NCBI RefSeq assembly: GCF_933775445.1
Contig: NC_065876.1
Span: 6,572,001-6,636,000 of the forward strand
DNA: 64,000 bases
Source: Argentina anserina
Taxonomy: Eukaryota > Streptophyta > Magnoliopsida > Rosales > Rosaceae
Reading direction: 5' to 3'
The notes below the pieces were generated by a model. It ran no database searches. It was not told where the DNA came from and worked only from the letters and a program-made list of their open reading frames with translations. Position numbers and translations under genes: made by a program. Every line of letters begins with the position of its first letter. Within the stretch, counting starts at the first letter, position 1. Positions 49,270 through 62,499 of this stretch are shown piece by piece.

Positions 49270-50925
49270 TACCGTTTCCGCCGATTCCCACCGCTTGGAA
49301 CTGGAGGGAGATTTCCTCTCATTATCAGTTATGTTAAAGGTTTTTATTCAGTTATGTGGAAGATCAAGTTCCTAGCGATGTAAAAGTTGTTGTGGAGTCG
49401 TTTACGAAGATCTGCTTCAAGCAGGTCGATCTTCAGATAAGTCAAGGTCCGTGGGTCAAAAACATTTCTACCTGTTAGAGTTATAGTATTCCGACAAACC
49501 AATAAGGCTCTTTTATGGGATGTTTTGGCTGTAAGCCGCCAAAGAGGCGCATCTCTGTAAATTTCTTTTCACTTGACAAAAAAGAACACATATGGAATGA
49601 TAGGCTCTTAACCTTGGCCATGCCAAAGGGGCATATCTCTTGATCATGGCCAACTTAACAGGCAGAGTCTGGAAAAAAAAGTTGCTTCCCTCCGATGTGC
49701 TTCAATTAGATTAATTGATGATCCATCATGAACCCAGTTTACAGTATCATGAAGTAGCGTTTCAATCATCCAACCAAGAGATCTTGCCATTATCAAGGCT
49801 GTCTAAAAAAGATTTGCATTTCTCCTTCAACTTAAATTTGACCCTTTATCTCTTAAAAAAAAAAACCAAAAATTGACCCTTTGTTACTTGCAAAACCCAG
49901 ACCAGAGCTCCTACCACTACTAGCACCTTTGGACACCAAGGAATCTAGCATAAGCTAGAATATAACAACGATCTGTAAGTCTGTTGTTTTGAAAAGGAAA
50001 TTTTTTAGAAGCAGTACATGAAACTTGGCCCACTATGAATTTCTATACATCGTTACAAATTCTAAACTTCAGTACATGAACTTATTATTCTGACTAAGTA
50101 TTTGTACACCACGTTAATAACTTTGTCAGTCAATGTACCATTATCTATACAGTTAAGGGTATAACAAGATTTACACATAAATTATGAACATAAACCACGA
50201 CCATACACCTTATCTAGAAAACACAAATCTCAAAGTCTCAAAACCAAACTCATAAAACTGAAATTTCTTGAAAACCTTCTCTACTCCACCAACCTTTGCC
50301 TCAGATACCCTTCCTCGTATTATGTCGTCAATGATTACAAAGTCTTAGACTCACCATATGTATTCAAATTCAGAAAAAAAATTCCCCTCCAAACCCATTA
50401 CAGCTTGGCATTTGTTTTTTTTTTGTTACAACTTCATCCACTCCCGCGACCTCAGTCTCTCCGGGACGATATCTGGTTATTGGTTAAGAAGATCCAACAA
50501 TGCTTTCAAATTAGTTTCTAAGTGGGGCTGGAAATTTCGAATTGTTTGCCTCTTTAGTGAACACTATAGAAGAGAGGATTGGTACCTCTAATCTCCCTTG
50601 CTCCAACTTCACTTTTGGAAGTTCGATCTTGAAGAGTAGCCTTGGAATTCTTACATTCTCTCTCTGTAAAAAAATTCAGGTTTTTAACAAAATCGATGTG
50701 TGAGTACAGTGAGTTTATAGTGTTCGACCATATGGTGGTTCATTATGAAGTTGAAGGTGGAAAACATGTCGATCGAACTCAGGAGATTGCGAACACCAAA
50801 TTTCCTCAGCTTTCTCCTTTTGTTTTCCAGAACTCGAGACCAAGATTAATTATTGTTGGTTTATACGATTTTTTTATCAGAAATTTGGGTGTAGTGGTAA
50901 AAGTTTGAAGAGACCAAACTACTCT
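49270..50925. other. unassigned, probably transposon-derived DNA
   Basis: No supported gene. Open frames at 50358-50591 and 50642-50908 have start codons but no motif I recognise. The region ends where similarity to the copia LTR begins. Confidence 0.35.
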
Positions 50926-50928
50926 TCA

Positions 50929-51054
50929 AATTTTGGTTGAATTCATATTTAATTTCTTTCGTGTTCTTCTTCATTAGATTTTAATGTTGTGTTATAATTA
51001 TTTATCATTCGGTTTATTAAATTATATATGCAATATTTCATTGTTTTTCTAACA
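50929..51054 (+). mobile_element. 5' LTR remnant of the copia element
   Basis: The stretch from TTTTGGTTGAATTC to TTTTTCTAACA matches the end of the 3' LTR (56680-56801) with about nine mismatches over 120 bp. Only this terminal part of the 5' LTR is present. Confidence 0.75.
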
Positions 51055-51161
51055 ATCTTATGACGTTTATTTTGATATTGCTTATATAATTTGTGTTCGA
51101 TATTTTATCTACAAATTTTCAAGTGAACTTACACCTTGTGTGTGTGTTTCAGTTTCCAAAA

Positions 51162-54100
51162 ATGACTAATGGAGAAAATTCTAGAGATGGCAAGGGACAT
51201 TTGGTGTCGACTGTGCATGTTGCCCCCGTTGTACCTGTTTCAGTATCCCATGGAGAAAAACCTGAGAAGTTCAACGGCTAGCATTTCAAGAGGTGGCAAC
51301 AAAAAATGATGTTTTCTCTGACCACTCTGAATCTGGCAAGGTTTCTGACGGAGAATGCTCTTGATTTCAAGGAAGATGACCAAGGCGATCAAGATAAGAT
51401 TGCTATTGTGAATGCATGGAATAATTCTGTTATTTATGTATGAATTATATCATGAATGGTCTGGCCGATTCAATGTAAAATGTGTACATTAGCATGGGAA
51501 CGGCAAAGGAGCTATGGGAATCCTTAGAGAAAAAATATAAGACCAAGGATGACGGCGCCAATAAGTTTATCATGGGCCTCTTCCTTGATTATAAGATCGT
51601 GGATTCCAAAACCGTGATGAGTCAACTCTCTGAGATTCACGCTGAAGGAATGCAGCTATGTGAAAGCTTTCAAGTGGGATGTGTTATTGAGAAGTTACCA
51701 CCTGCTTGGAAAGACTTCAAGAACTATCTGAAGCACAAGCGAAAGGAAATGACCATGGTGGATATGGAGGTTAGGCTTCGCATTGAGGAAGACAACCGAG
51801 GATCAGAAAAGAAGGCATGGATTAGTGGTGTCTCCGCTAAGACAAACATGTGGAACATGGTCAAGGTTTCAAGAACAAAAAAGGCAAGTATCAAGGGTCC
51901 AAGCTAGGGCCGAAATGAGGCATCTCCAAAAAGCCAAGTCTGTTGACTGCAACAAACCAAAAAGAAACAAGAAGAAGAGGAGGCAAACCTGATTAAAGCG
52001 GTCACTCAGGAAGTTGTGGACATGAACCTCTGTTGCATGATATCTAAGATGAACATGGTGGATTCAAACCCCAAGGAATGGTGGATGGACACTAGAGCCA
52101 CCAAACATGTTTGTGTTGACAAGAAGATGTTCTCCACCTTTAAACCATCTATGGAATGGGAGATTATGTACATGGGAAACTCTGCTACCTCTGCGATCAA
52201 GGGGAAAAGAAAGGTGATTCTGAAGATGACATCTGGAAATGAGCTGACTCTAAACAATGTCATGTATGTTCCGGAGATCCGCAAGAATCTGATTTCTGGT
52301 GCACTGTTGAAAACTCATGGGTTCCGCATAGTGATAGAGTCTGATAAGCTTGATTTATCCAAAAATGGAATGTTTGTGGGTAATGGCTATGTATCAGGTG
52401 AGATGATCAAAATGAATGTAATGACTATGATCAAGAAAATGAATGAAGCTTATACTTCCACCTACATGATTGAGTCTTCCAATTTATGGCATGGTAGACT
52501 AGGACATGTTAATTATGATACTTTGCGAAAGTTAATTAACATGGAACACTTACCAAAATTTCAAATTGATTCAAAACATAAGTATGAAACTTGTGTAGAG
52601 GCAAAACTGACTAGATCATCTTTCTAAAGTGTTGAAAGAAACGGTGAATCCCTTGATCTGATTCATACATATGTGTGTGATTTAAAATCAACGTTATCTA
52701 GATGGAATAATAAATATTTTATTACCTTCATAGATGATAACACGAAATATTGCTATGTGTATTTGCTAAAAAGCAAAAGTGAGGCTATAGAGAAATTCAT
52801 TCTCTATAAAAATGAGGTTGAGAACCAACTCAACAAGAAAATTAAGGCACTAAGAAGTGACCGAGTGGGTGAGTATGAATCGCCATTTGCTAAGATTTGT
52901 GCTCAGAATGAGATTATACATCAGAGAACTGTTCCATACTTACCACAATCCAATGGTATAGCAGAACAAAAAAATCGTACTTTAAAGGATATGATAAATG
53001 CTCTGCTATTTAGTTCTAGGATGTCACCCAACATGTGGGCAGACACGATTCTCACGGCAAATTACATTCTAAATAAGGTGCCTAAAAAAAAGAAAACTTC
53101 ATATGAGTTATGGAAAGAGAGAAAGTCATCCTACAAATACTTAAAAGTATAGGGATGTTTGGCAAAAGTGAAAATTCCCAAACCTAAAAAGGTGAAGAAT
53201 TGGCTTAAAACGGTTGATTGCATCTTGATTGGTTATGCACATAACAGTTCGGCTTATCGATTCCTAGTCCACGATTCAAATATTCCTGAAATCCATAAGG
53301 ATACAATATTGGAATCGAGAAATGCATCTTTCTTTGAAAATGTATTTCCACGGAAGTCTAGAGAAGAATCTAATTCTTCTAAACGGGTACGTGAAGACAA
53401 CAAGCTAAAACTGATGATGCTCAGGATCAAAAATCTGAGTCGGAGTCCGAATCTGAGTCTGAGGCTGAGGTTGAACTTAGACGTAGCAAAAGGGCAAGGA
53501 CCGCAAAATCCTATGGCCTTACTTCCTGTCATATATGGTTGAAGGTGATCCATATACCTTCAAAGAGGCAGTAAGGTCTACTGATGGTCCTCTGTGGAAA
53601 GAAGCAATCAAAAGTGAGATTGATTCCATCATGCAAAATCACACTTGAGAATTAGTGGATTTGCCACCTGGTTGTAAGCCTTTGATTTCCAAGTGGATTT
53701 TCAAAAAGAAATTAAAAGCTGATGGGTTAATAGACAAATACAAGGCTAGACTTATTATTAAATCTATAGGCAAAAGGAGGGTTTGGATTATTTTGACACT
53801 TATTCTCCTGTTACGAGAATAACCTCCATACGGATGGTACTTGTAATTGCAGCGTTGCGCATTGAAGTACACCAAATGGATGTAAAGACGACCTTCCTAA
53901 ATGGAGATGTAGAAGAAGAAATCTACATGGAATAGCTGGAAGGTTTCTCTACTCCTTCTCAGAGTAGGAAGGTGTGCGAACTAGTTAATTCATTATATGG
54001 CTTAAAACAAGCACCAAAACAATGGCATGAAGGTGATAAATGAATGTGATAAATGTGTATATGTCAAAGACACTGAAAATACATATGTGATACTATGTTT

Positions 54101-55210
54101 GTATGTGGATGATATGCTTATTGTTGGGAGCAACGATAAGATGATCAAGTCCACTAAAGACATGTTGAATTCCAAGTTTGATATGAAAGACTTAAGACTA
54201 GCTGATGTCATTTTAAGGATTAAAATTACGAGAACATCAAAATGGCTTGTGTTGAATCAAACACACTATGTGGACAATATTCTTGGGAAATTTGATAAGG
54301 AAGGTTCTGGAATTGTCATAACTCATGTAGATATGAATCTACATTTGTCTAAGAATAAAGGTGAAAGTGTTTCTCAATTAGAGTACTTGAGAATAATTAG
54401 GAGTCTAATGTACTTAACAAGTTGTACAAGACCAGATCTAGCTTATGCGGTTCATAAGCGAAGTAGGTACACAAGTAAACCTGGAGCTATGCATTGGCAA
54501 GCGATTAGAAGAGTACTCAAATACTTTAGGTATACTCGTACCTATGGGTTGCACTACACATCATACCCAGCTATTATAGAAGGGTCCACTGATGCGAATT
54601 GGATATCTACCATGAAAGACTCAAAGTCTACTAGCGGATATGTATTTACGCTAGGGGTGCAGCCGTGTCCTGGAAGTCCTAAAAACAAACGGTTATAACT
54701 AGATCCACAATGGAGTCTGAGTTTGTAGCACTAGATAAATGTGGGGAGGAAGCATAATGGTTACACCAGTTTATAGAGGACATTCCTCGATAGACAAAAC
54801 TTGTGTCTGCGATTGGTATACATTGTGATAGTCAATCTGCAATTAGCAGGGCACAAAGCAAGATGTATAATGGTAAGTCTAGACACATTCGTCGAAGACA
54901 TAATACCATTAGACAACTACTCTCAACTGGAGTTATCTCTATAAACTATGTAAAGTCTAAAGATAATATTGTTGATCCTTTAACCAAAGGGTTAAACAAA
55001 GAGTTAATTAAAAAATCATTGAAAGGGAATGGGACTAAAGTCCATTGGAAATTAAAAATCACTACAGTGGATACCCAACCTAACTCACTGGAGATCCTAA
55101 GATCTAGGTTCAAAAGGGAAAACCAAATTGTGGAGATTAGTTCGGATCACTGTGGGGAGTTTCCCAAGTCCATTCCTATGATGAAAAACAGTGACACCCA
55201 TAAGGATTAG
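51162..55210 (+). pseudogene. decayed Ty1/copia gag-pol polyprotein
   Basis: The domain order is that of a copia element. Gag (51162-51950) starts MTNGENSRDGKG and includes GEKPEKFNG and FKRWQQKMMF. Protease (near 52085) reads DTRATKH where an active copy has DSGAT. The pre-integrase block LWHGRLGHVNYDTLRKL is near 52490. Integrase (52660-53540) contains TVPYLPQSNGIAEQKNRTLK. Reverse transcriptase (53560-54500) contains [12 protein letters not shown] and YVDDM but has lost roughly 30 codons between them. RNase H (54800-55050) contains GIHCDSQSAISRAQSKM and SKDNIVDPLTKGL. Many stops and frameshifts break the frame, starting with a TAG right after FNG (51279). It is a dead copy. Confidence 0.88.
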
Positions 55211-55619
55211 GTTAAGCTAAAACTTTTAATGATTTTTATGCGTCGGGAAACCGAGCAGAGTAATGCGGGTTACTCTTAATTAAGAGATCACATATGCAAG
55301 AGAGAAGTGGGGCCGTTTATAGGGAAATTAATGAGGGCATAACTCTTATCAAACTACTTGCAGAACCAGGTGAAATGGGCACAAAAAATGAGAACCGGAA
55401 TGTACCAGAGAGACTCATGTGTGAAGTATGTCATCATTTACATAAATGACGAATAGTTTAAAGACATCGCGTCTACTATTTAGTTAGTAAAGTAAGCATA
55501 CTTTCATAATGGAATGTTCAAATGGTCAAACCTACCTATTCTATGCAGGTTTCAACCGTAGAAATCTATCACCAAATTCTATCGAGTCTTTGGATGTCAA
55601 TTTCATTCATATGGGGAAT

Positions 55620-56801
55620 TTTTGGAAAAATGGTTAAAAAAACATTTAAAACCAAATTTTAATTTATTAATTAAATTAAGTTAAACTTATAATTAATCAA
55701 AGTTGAACATAGATTTGAGTTCTTCATAATGAGGGCTACAAGATCATATGTTTGTTTGTGTAATTTGGTTAGTGAGTGAATAAAAAATTGTCACTCAAAG
55801 ATGACTATTTAAAATGTGTGAAAATGTTTGTTCCATGTTGAAAAAGAGAAGTGTTGGAAATGTTTTATATGAAATCTATTGTTTATGGATTGTAAAGTGT
55901 GTAAGCCCCTTTATAACCTCTCGCGCACGCGCAGGGGGCTGTAAATCTCAAGTCACAAGGGAAACTCGTGTATGCCCGTGCGACCTGCAGACACAAATGC
56001 AACATCGAATTGAGGGCCGGAACGCAGATTCTTTTTTTCTGAAAATTCTTTTTGGACGTTTTAACTTCTTTTGATTGTTCAAATTTTTCTTTTTGTAACA
56101 ACTGTAACTGAAACGTTATTGTGTGTTATGGAGAAGTTTGTAACAGATTGAAATCATTGCTTATAACATATGTAACTCATGTATGTTATGATCTTTTGAT
56201 TTCCTATAAGAGCCATTTTATTCATTGCAGATTGCAAATCCTCACTGTATAAATAGCAACCATCCTTTCATTGTAAATCATTCCAAACAACTCTCTCTCT
56301 CTCTCTCAAAGTTTTATTAGGTTTTCACTGGTGATAGAAAGATGTACTTTTCGAGTTCGTTGAGAGTTCTAGTTAGTAGTACAATTTCCTTGAATTGTTT
56401 AGTCGTTTTATCCTGGGAGACAAGCGTCAAGTATCCTTGCACCCGTAGAAGAGGCGTAAACATCTTAATGACAGTGTTGTATCACACACGTCTCGATTAG
56501 TTCTTCAATCATCAATCGTTCGGTATTTTGGTTGAATTCATATTGAATTTATTTCGTATTTTTCGTCATCATATTTTAATGTTGTGTTATAATTATTTAT
56601 AATTCAATTTATTATATTAATGACAGTGTTGTATCACACACGTCTCGATCAGTTCTTCAATCATCAATCGTTCGGTATTTTGGTTGAATTCATATTGAAT
56701 TTCTTTCGTGTTCTTCGTCATCATATTTTAATGTTGTGTTATAATTATTTATAATTCAATTTATTATATTATATATGTAATATTTCATTGTTTTTCTAAC
56801 A
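55620..56801 (+). mobile_element. 3' LTR of the copia element with an internal 152-bp duplication
   Basis: It starts just after a purine-rich ATATGGGGAATT and ends TTTTTCTAACA, about 1.18 kb. It contains a tandem duplication with 152-bp period (units starting near 56466 and 56618). The start coordinate is approximate because the expected TG is mutated. Confidence 0.7.
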
Positions 56802-56849
56802 TGTGTTTCATGGCATCGGCATGAACATTTACCGGATTTATTTGTAAGA

Positions 56850-57400
56850 TGGCAAGTAATTGTGACCAATATCAGATATGGAGGAAGATCATGAGACAAT
56901 GCGGTTGCACAATACTATATTTTCCATTCATAAGAGTGATAAGACTTACAAAAGTTGCAAAGCTTACAACATCTTGTAAACACAAAAAACGAAATGACAC
57001 ACTGAAAACTGCTCTGAAGTACCAAGAAACAAAGACTTCTTGAAATAGGTTGAGAAGCCACTTTTTGCCCCTCAACCCCTCACACTTGAACTTTAAGTGT
57101 TACTCTCTCAAACCTATCTATATAACTTACTGAAGTGGGAGGTGAAAGAGGATGAGCACACCTTTTAAACCGTCTCTTCACTCCTTTCTTCTCCTATCTT
57201 CGAAACTTATTTTTCCGACCTAACTTCGTCTAAAAAGCCTAAGCAGATCCCAATCATCATAAGTAAAGTAATATTCGAAAGGTGAAAAAAAAAAGGACCT
57301 TTGTGGACTGATTTCTGTATAACTGCACAATTCTTACATTACGATCCCAGAAACTGTGTGAACCTCTCTCTTTTACTTCATTGAGTGCTTGTGCTTTCCT
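56850..57400 (-). other. spacer and probable 3' UTR of the GH9 gene
   Basis: The 200-300 bases next to the GH9 stop are likely its 3' UTR. A 64-codon plus-strand frame at 56849 has no recognisable motif. Confidence 0.4.
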
Positions 57401-57403
57401 TAA

Positions 57404-60400
57404 TTACGCTAATGAGTAGTTTGAGACCAGGACATTTGCTGCAGAAGCAGCATGGATGTAGACAAACTCGAGGCTCTTTCCTGCAGGTAAAGAGTTGAGC
57501 CAGCTTGGGAAAACATAGGAATCGCCTGTCTTTGTAAGACCCCAAAGAGGACCGTATAGTTTTGATACTGTAAGCTTGAGATTCTGTAGTGTCTTGCCAG
57601 ACTTGTTAGTCACAGTTGTGGAATATCTGTAATAAGTTAACCCCTTGGCAACCCACGTGGATGTCACCTTCTGTGTTACTGAAACTGGGCCAGAAGATGA
57701 AGCTGGAGCAGCTGGAGTAAGCTTAGGTAGAGCAGCTGGTTTTGGCTTGGCTGTAACAACTGCAATATAAATTTGTTGATCAATGACCATGCATTGTGAT
57801 AGAATTGAAAGGGTTTAGTAACAAACTAACAAAAACCAATAGTCAATATATACCTGGAAGAAGCTGGTTATAGCTGCTCTGACCACCTCCTAGACGAGCC
57901 AATATTCCGAGAAGAGGAGCATTGTTGTAGGTAGCAGGTTCAGTCTGCTCATAGTTGTCCCTTTGATCAGCAAAGTTGTCATAGGCATCAGGTCCACCGA
58001 CAATAGCACCGGTAAGGAGATTGGGATCACTAGCCTTCCTGCTAAACCAAGTAGCATAACCTCCCCTGCAGCTAACAAATGAAGAATCCTTCTTGATGGA
58101 AACAATTGAAGAACCCCTGTGGTGAACTTGTCGAGGATAATTATTTCCATATCCAACCATGTAACTAGTAGCTCTTGGGTTGTCTCCAAGAATGTAATCC
58201 ACCTGATGACATTCACAAAATCATAGTATTAAGTTACATGTTTCAACTTAACATATATATTGCAAAAATCAGATGTAATTGGCAACTTACCTGAGATTTT
58301 GCAAAGGATAGAAGCTCGGTAGGTGCAACATTGCCAGAAGCACACTTCAACGTTCTCCTGGAAGATGTAAGATAATCGGAATAGACTGTGGTCAAGAAGG
58401 AGGCACTAGTCACAAATTGCATGTTGTTCCACCTTTGGCGGAAAATAAGGCCACCAGGAGTCTTCTGCACATTGCGGCTGCCCTTTCCAAGGCATGAACA
58501 CATGAAATACTCGGCTTTCGCTGTGTATTTCTGAAATACAGCAGCATGCTTACCAGCTTTGCCTTGCATCAAGAACTGCAGTGGAAGAAAAACAACCGAA
58601 TTAGCTAACTGCTCAATACCAATAAGCCAATAACAAAACAATAGTCCTAATGTCCTACTATCTCCACCTCAAATTGAAACATTGATTCATATATCTGAAA
58701 CAAACATCAAGCTAACAATGCTTACAAAATGAAGCAACTAAATCTCTATCAAATCATGTAACAAGTCACAAAATGATATACCTTAGCAACAAGGGTCTGA
58801 ACACCAGAGTACTTGACATCCCAACCAAACTCAGTCATGCCCCAACCAGTTCCACCCATGGAGTCACCATTGTTTGCAAGGTAGTTCAAGTAGTACTCAC
58901 TGTTGGAAGCCTGGTACAACCAAGCAGCAGCCCAAAGCAACTCATCCTGCACATATTAAACACCCATGAGATACAAAGGTACAGACTATTGGGCCTGCTG
59001 GGACTCTAAAAGTTATGTGGGCTTGTTCATAACAGAAATGGGCCCAAATACTTACATTGTATCCACTGATGGATCGGTAGTACTTCTGGGCAACTGTTAT
59101 GCTGCTGTCATATTTGCCCCTGTACTTGTCTGCAAAATCAAACAGCTGCAAAAGAAAACAAACCAGTGTCAAAATCGAGTCAGTGGCATGTACCGTAGAA
59201 AGTAGAAATCACCGAGGATATTATTAGAAATAAAAACATATTATGTATAAGTACTGTAGGTAGGGCTCTTTGTGGGCGTACGGTATCACCACCGATAGAA
59301 GTCGCACGTGACTGAGCTTCTAACTGGTTTCTACTAACCAGTCCCATATTAATGGTGCAGATCTGTTGGTACAGTACTATCAGATCTGGTCTGCACCGTC
59401 AATTGCGACAGTACCTATGGGAAATGTCCCCCTCGATCCTAAATACGCGCCGTAAAAATTTACCCTATTTCAATTGTATATGTACCCTCAAACGGCACCG
59501 TATTATGTTTTCAAATAGCTTCGTAATGTAATTTTACCGATATAAATCCCCGCAACATGCTCAGTAAGTATCAAGTAAGGACCACACTGACAGAAAGGGT
59601 AAATCAAGCGTAACCGCCCTATTAATTACGACATGTGGCTATCATGCGCAAGACCCGCCAAAAAAGCATGAAGTCGGAAACGGAAAGTGGCTAAAATGCG
59701 CCGACTACCAACGTTTTTCAGACACTGGTGGTTCATAAAAGCACTTCCTTTCACAGAACTAGAGGCCCAACAGACTATTGGCCTTTTGGAAAGAAGAAAA
59801 GCACTTCCACATGAAACAGTTGCGTTTATTAAGTGAAGGAGGAGTGAAACGAACCTGGTAGGCGTGCTGCAAGAGAGTGCGGGAGTAGGCAGGGTTGGTG
59901 CGGCGGAAAACAATGGAGGCGGCGGCCATGGCGGCGGCGGTTTCTCCGGCGAGATCAGACCCTGGGTTGCTGGGGCTGATCTTGTAAGCGCGGCGGTCGG
60001 TGGTCATGTCCTCCGGCCTCTGCCAGCAGTAGTGGTCTGTGTTTCCATCTCCGACCTATTAACACCGACCAAAACATCATCAATAAACAATCATATTACT
60101 TTTAGAAATTTGGGTTCGGTTTTGTTTATATAATTATTACAATAAAAGAAATCCCGTTTGAAAAAAAAATACATATTAGTCAATAAAGAAAAGAAACTCG
60201 AAGATCTTTTTCAAAGTGATGGTAACAGAGTAGAGAGCTTTTTAAGTGTTATTAGAAAAATGGGTTCTGTTTTGAGTTTTCAACTCGAACGGAAAGCTAC
60301 CTCTCCATAGAGAAGGTTGGGTTCTGGGTGAGCTTTGATGAAGTAGTCAGTTCCCCACTTAACCGCGTCCATGGCATGGCCAAGTTCACCGCTAGAAGCC

Positions 60401-60829
60401 ATTTGTTTGCCATACTCTATTATACTCCAGGACATCATTGTAACAGTGAACGCCATCGGAAGCCCAAATTTCACATTGTCCCCAGCATCATAGTAACCCC
60501 CGACCAGATCCACCTACATATTGAAAAAAAAATTGAACCAAATTAAGTAAATATTAAGAACATGCCGGGAAATAGCGGTAAATTTTGACAGTAAAAACAG
60601 TACAGAAATGAGTGAAATTACTCACCCCGCTGGCTTTGCCGTCGTATAAGCCGGAATGGGATCTCCAAGTGACCCTTTGGTTACGAGGAAGGACACCAGA
60701 TCTCTGAGCTTCGAAGAAGAGAATGCTCTTGCTGAGTGCTGCGCCATAGTCATGGCCAGCCAGAGCAAGAGGGAAACAGAGAAGCAGAAACAGGGGAGCC
60801 AAGGAAACTAGCCTCACAAATTTCTCCAT
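57404..60829 (-). CDS. endo-beta-1,4-glucanase, GH9 class C with CBM49
   Basis: A secreted cell-wall enzyme cutting beta-1,4-glucan chains by the inverting GH9 mechanism. Eight minus-strand exons: 60829-60626, 60513-60301, 60055-59855, 59145-59056, 58946-58782, 58575-58291, 58202-57854 and 57759-57404. Phases agree and give 620 residues, the usual class C length. A signal peptide ([19 protein letters not shown], cleavage near LALA|GHDYG) leads into the catalytic domain. This has [10 protein letters not shown] with the catalytic Asp pair, the signature ending [10 protein letters not shown], and [20 protein letters not shown] with the catalytic acid. A Pro/Ala/Ser linker ([19 protein letters not shown]) is followed by a CBM49-like module with several Trp/Tyr residues ([42 protein letters not shown]). 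All key residues seem intact. Such enzymes act in fruit softening, root hair or wall remodelling in other plants. Confidence 0.95.
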
Positions 60830-60989
60830 ACCAGTAACTATGGTCTATACTAGCAATGTTGGATGGTTTATCAGCTAAAATTTCTGATAAATCCACCGGA
60901 AGAGAGAAAGGGGTGAGAGACCTTTAAGGAGTGGGTGGAGAAGAAGAGAGTGCTGGGGATTGAGGGAGGGAGGGAGCTCTAGGACACCT

Positions 60990-60996
60990 CTATATA
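60990..60996 (-). promoter_or_regulatory. probable TATA box of the GH9 gene
   Basis: TATATAG on the minus strand lies about 165 bases upstream of the GH9 start codon. Downstream of it, purine- and pyrimidine-rich tracts form the likely leader. Confidence 0.45.
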
Positions 60997-60999
60997 ATG

Positions 61000-61760
61000 T
61001 GAGAGAATTAAGGAAAAGCAAGTGTGCCCAAAAACCAGCATGGACAATAAAAAAAGGAAAATGGGGAGAAAAATAATTTAAAATTTTCAGAGCTTGAGTT
61101 TCTGATATCGAGGGCTGAAAACACTCGAGGAAAAAGAACAGAGTCATGTGGGTGTTCCCGGCTCTTTACTGGGAAGGTCGGTGTGTATTTAATGGTGTGG
61201 AGTCTGTAACTCTGTATGAACTGGGAAATTAAAGTTACTAACCTATGAGGAGAAATATTCCATTAGATATAATTTGAAAGAACTTACCAAAATAAGGAAG
61301 GTGGAGGAAGGTGCAGGAGTAAGAGTCAAAAAAAGCTCAGTTTCTGTCTTCCGGCGATGGTCCCGCAGTTTAAATGACGGTTTTGCCCGTGGTCGAAGTT
61401 TGTGAGAGGTGAGGCCGGAAGTGTCAGTTTTACTTTTACCGGGACAGGGATTAGTTGCTGCGTGGCTTTGTAGGGTTGGGGGTGTGAAAAGTGGTTGACC
61501 ACTTGATCGGGGTAATCTGAGTTTCGTCGTTCGATGCATGGGGAATCGAAGATGCAAAGGTTAACGGTTTCGATTTACCGGTGGAAGCTTTATTGTCTCT
61601 GGCCTTTCCTTTGTTGTTAATGTTTAGAACTTTCCTTGCCTCGGATTCTACTTTGTCACCGGCAACTTGATCCGTTAACCCTAATTTGTATATGATTAGG
61701 GTTAATCGTGATCTTTACGTCGATTACCTGATTGAAAAAAAAAATGGGTATATATGATAA
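61000..61760 (-). other. upstream region of the GH9 gene
   Basis: Probable promoter DNA for the minus-strand GH9 gene. Minus-strand frames at 61147-60875 and 61557-61243 have no family signature. No other feature is seen. Confidence 0.35.
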
Positions 61761-61764
61761 TTTT

Positions 61765-62071
61765 CAGGTGCGGACGTCCGTACCTTACATAATGTATGGA
61801 TTCACCGATTCCGGCAGGGCGGACCACAACAGCCACGCTCTACACCTCTCGGCAGTCCCATCTGTGCAGGCCGAAGCTCCATCGGCAACCCACGGCTGCC
61901 GGAATTGCGACACCGCCGGAATATGCCAAGAAACTTGATTTTTGTCGATTCCGGTCGCCGATAGAGCTACGACCTGCACATATGGGATCGCAGGGACGTG
62001 GGTAGTGCGGTTGTGCTGGTTCGCCGCGCCGTTGCGGTCTACCATCACCGGAATCGGGACGTACGCACCTG
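61765..62071. mobile_element. GC-rich MITE, 307 bp
   Basis: The left end is CAGGTGCGGACGTCC. The right end, reverse-complemented, is CAGGTGCGTACGTCC. The interior is GC-rich against AT-rich flanks and includes CCGGAAT/ATTCCGG words in both orientations. No clear target duplication was found, so the superfamily is open. Confidence 0.6.
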
Positions 62072-62089
62072 TAGAGGCATAAATATATC

Positions 62090-62490
62090 AGTATTTATCC
62101 AGAATGAACATTCACTCCGAAAATTACAGAGTGAAGTTCCAATTTTAGAACACTTTTCGGCCAAATGTTTTCATCACAAGTGATTTAATATTTATGTATG
62201 CTATTCAATATCATCTTTGCAAATTTTCATCTAATTCGGTTATCGTTAAGGTATTGAAATTAAATTAAATCAATGAACGAATTAAATCTGTTCAACGTAA
62301 ACCGTTCATGTAAATCTTAATTTTGAAAGCTCAAACCATTATCAAATTCAATGAAACTTTGCATAGATAATCTTGAATCGCATACCTAAATATTAAATCA
62401 CTTCTGATGAAAAAAATTGACTGAAATGTGTGCTAAAATTAGAACTTCATTATGTAATTTTCAGAGCGAATGTTCACTCGGGCGTATATA
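62090..62490. mobile_element. foldback element D, related to element A
   Basis: It has the same layout as the element at 36864-37253: AGAGTGAAGTTC near the ends, TATTTATGTATGCTATTCAA / TGAATCGCATACCTAAATATT as inverted arms, and an AACCGTTCATGTAAAT centre. TA-rich borders lie on both sides (AAATATATC on the left, TATATATATATA at 62485-62498). Confidence 0.7.
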
Positions 62491-62499
62491 TATATAATA

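Noticed and set aside
50642..50908. 88-codon frame just upstream of the copia element
   Set aside because: It has an ATG and an even composition, but no recognised domain, and it ends at the LTR junction; kept as unassigned DNA.
61732..62183. Overlapping frames on both strands
   Set aside because: They are produced by the GC-rich MITE, which has few stop codons in any frame.
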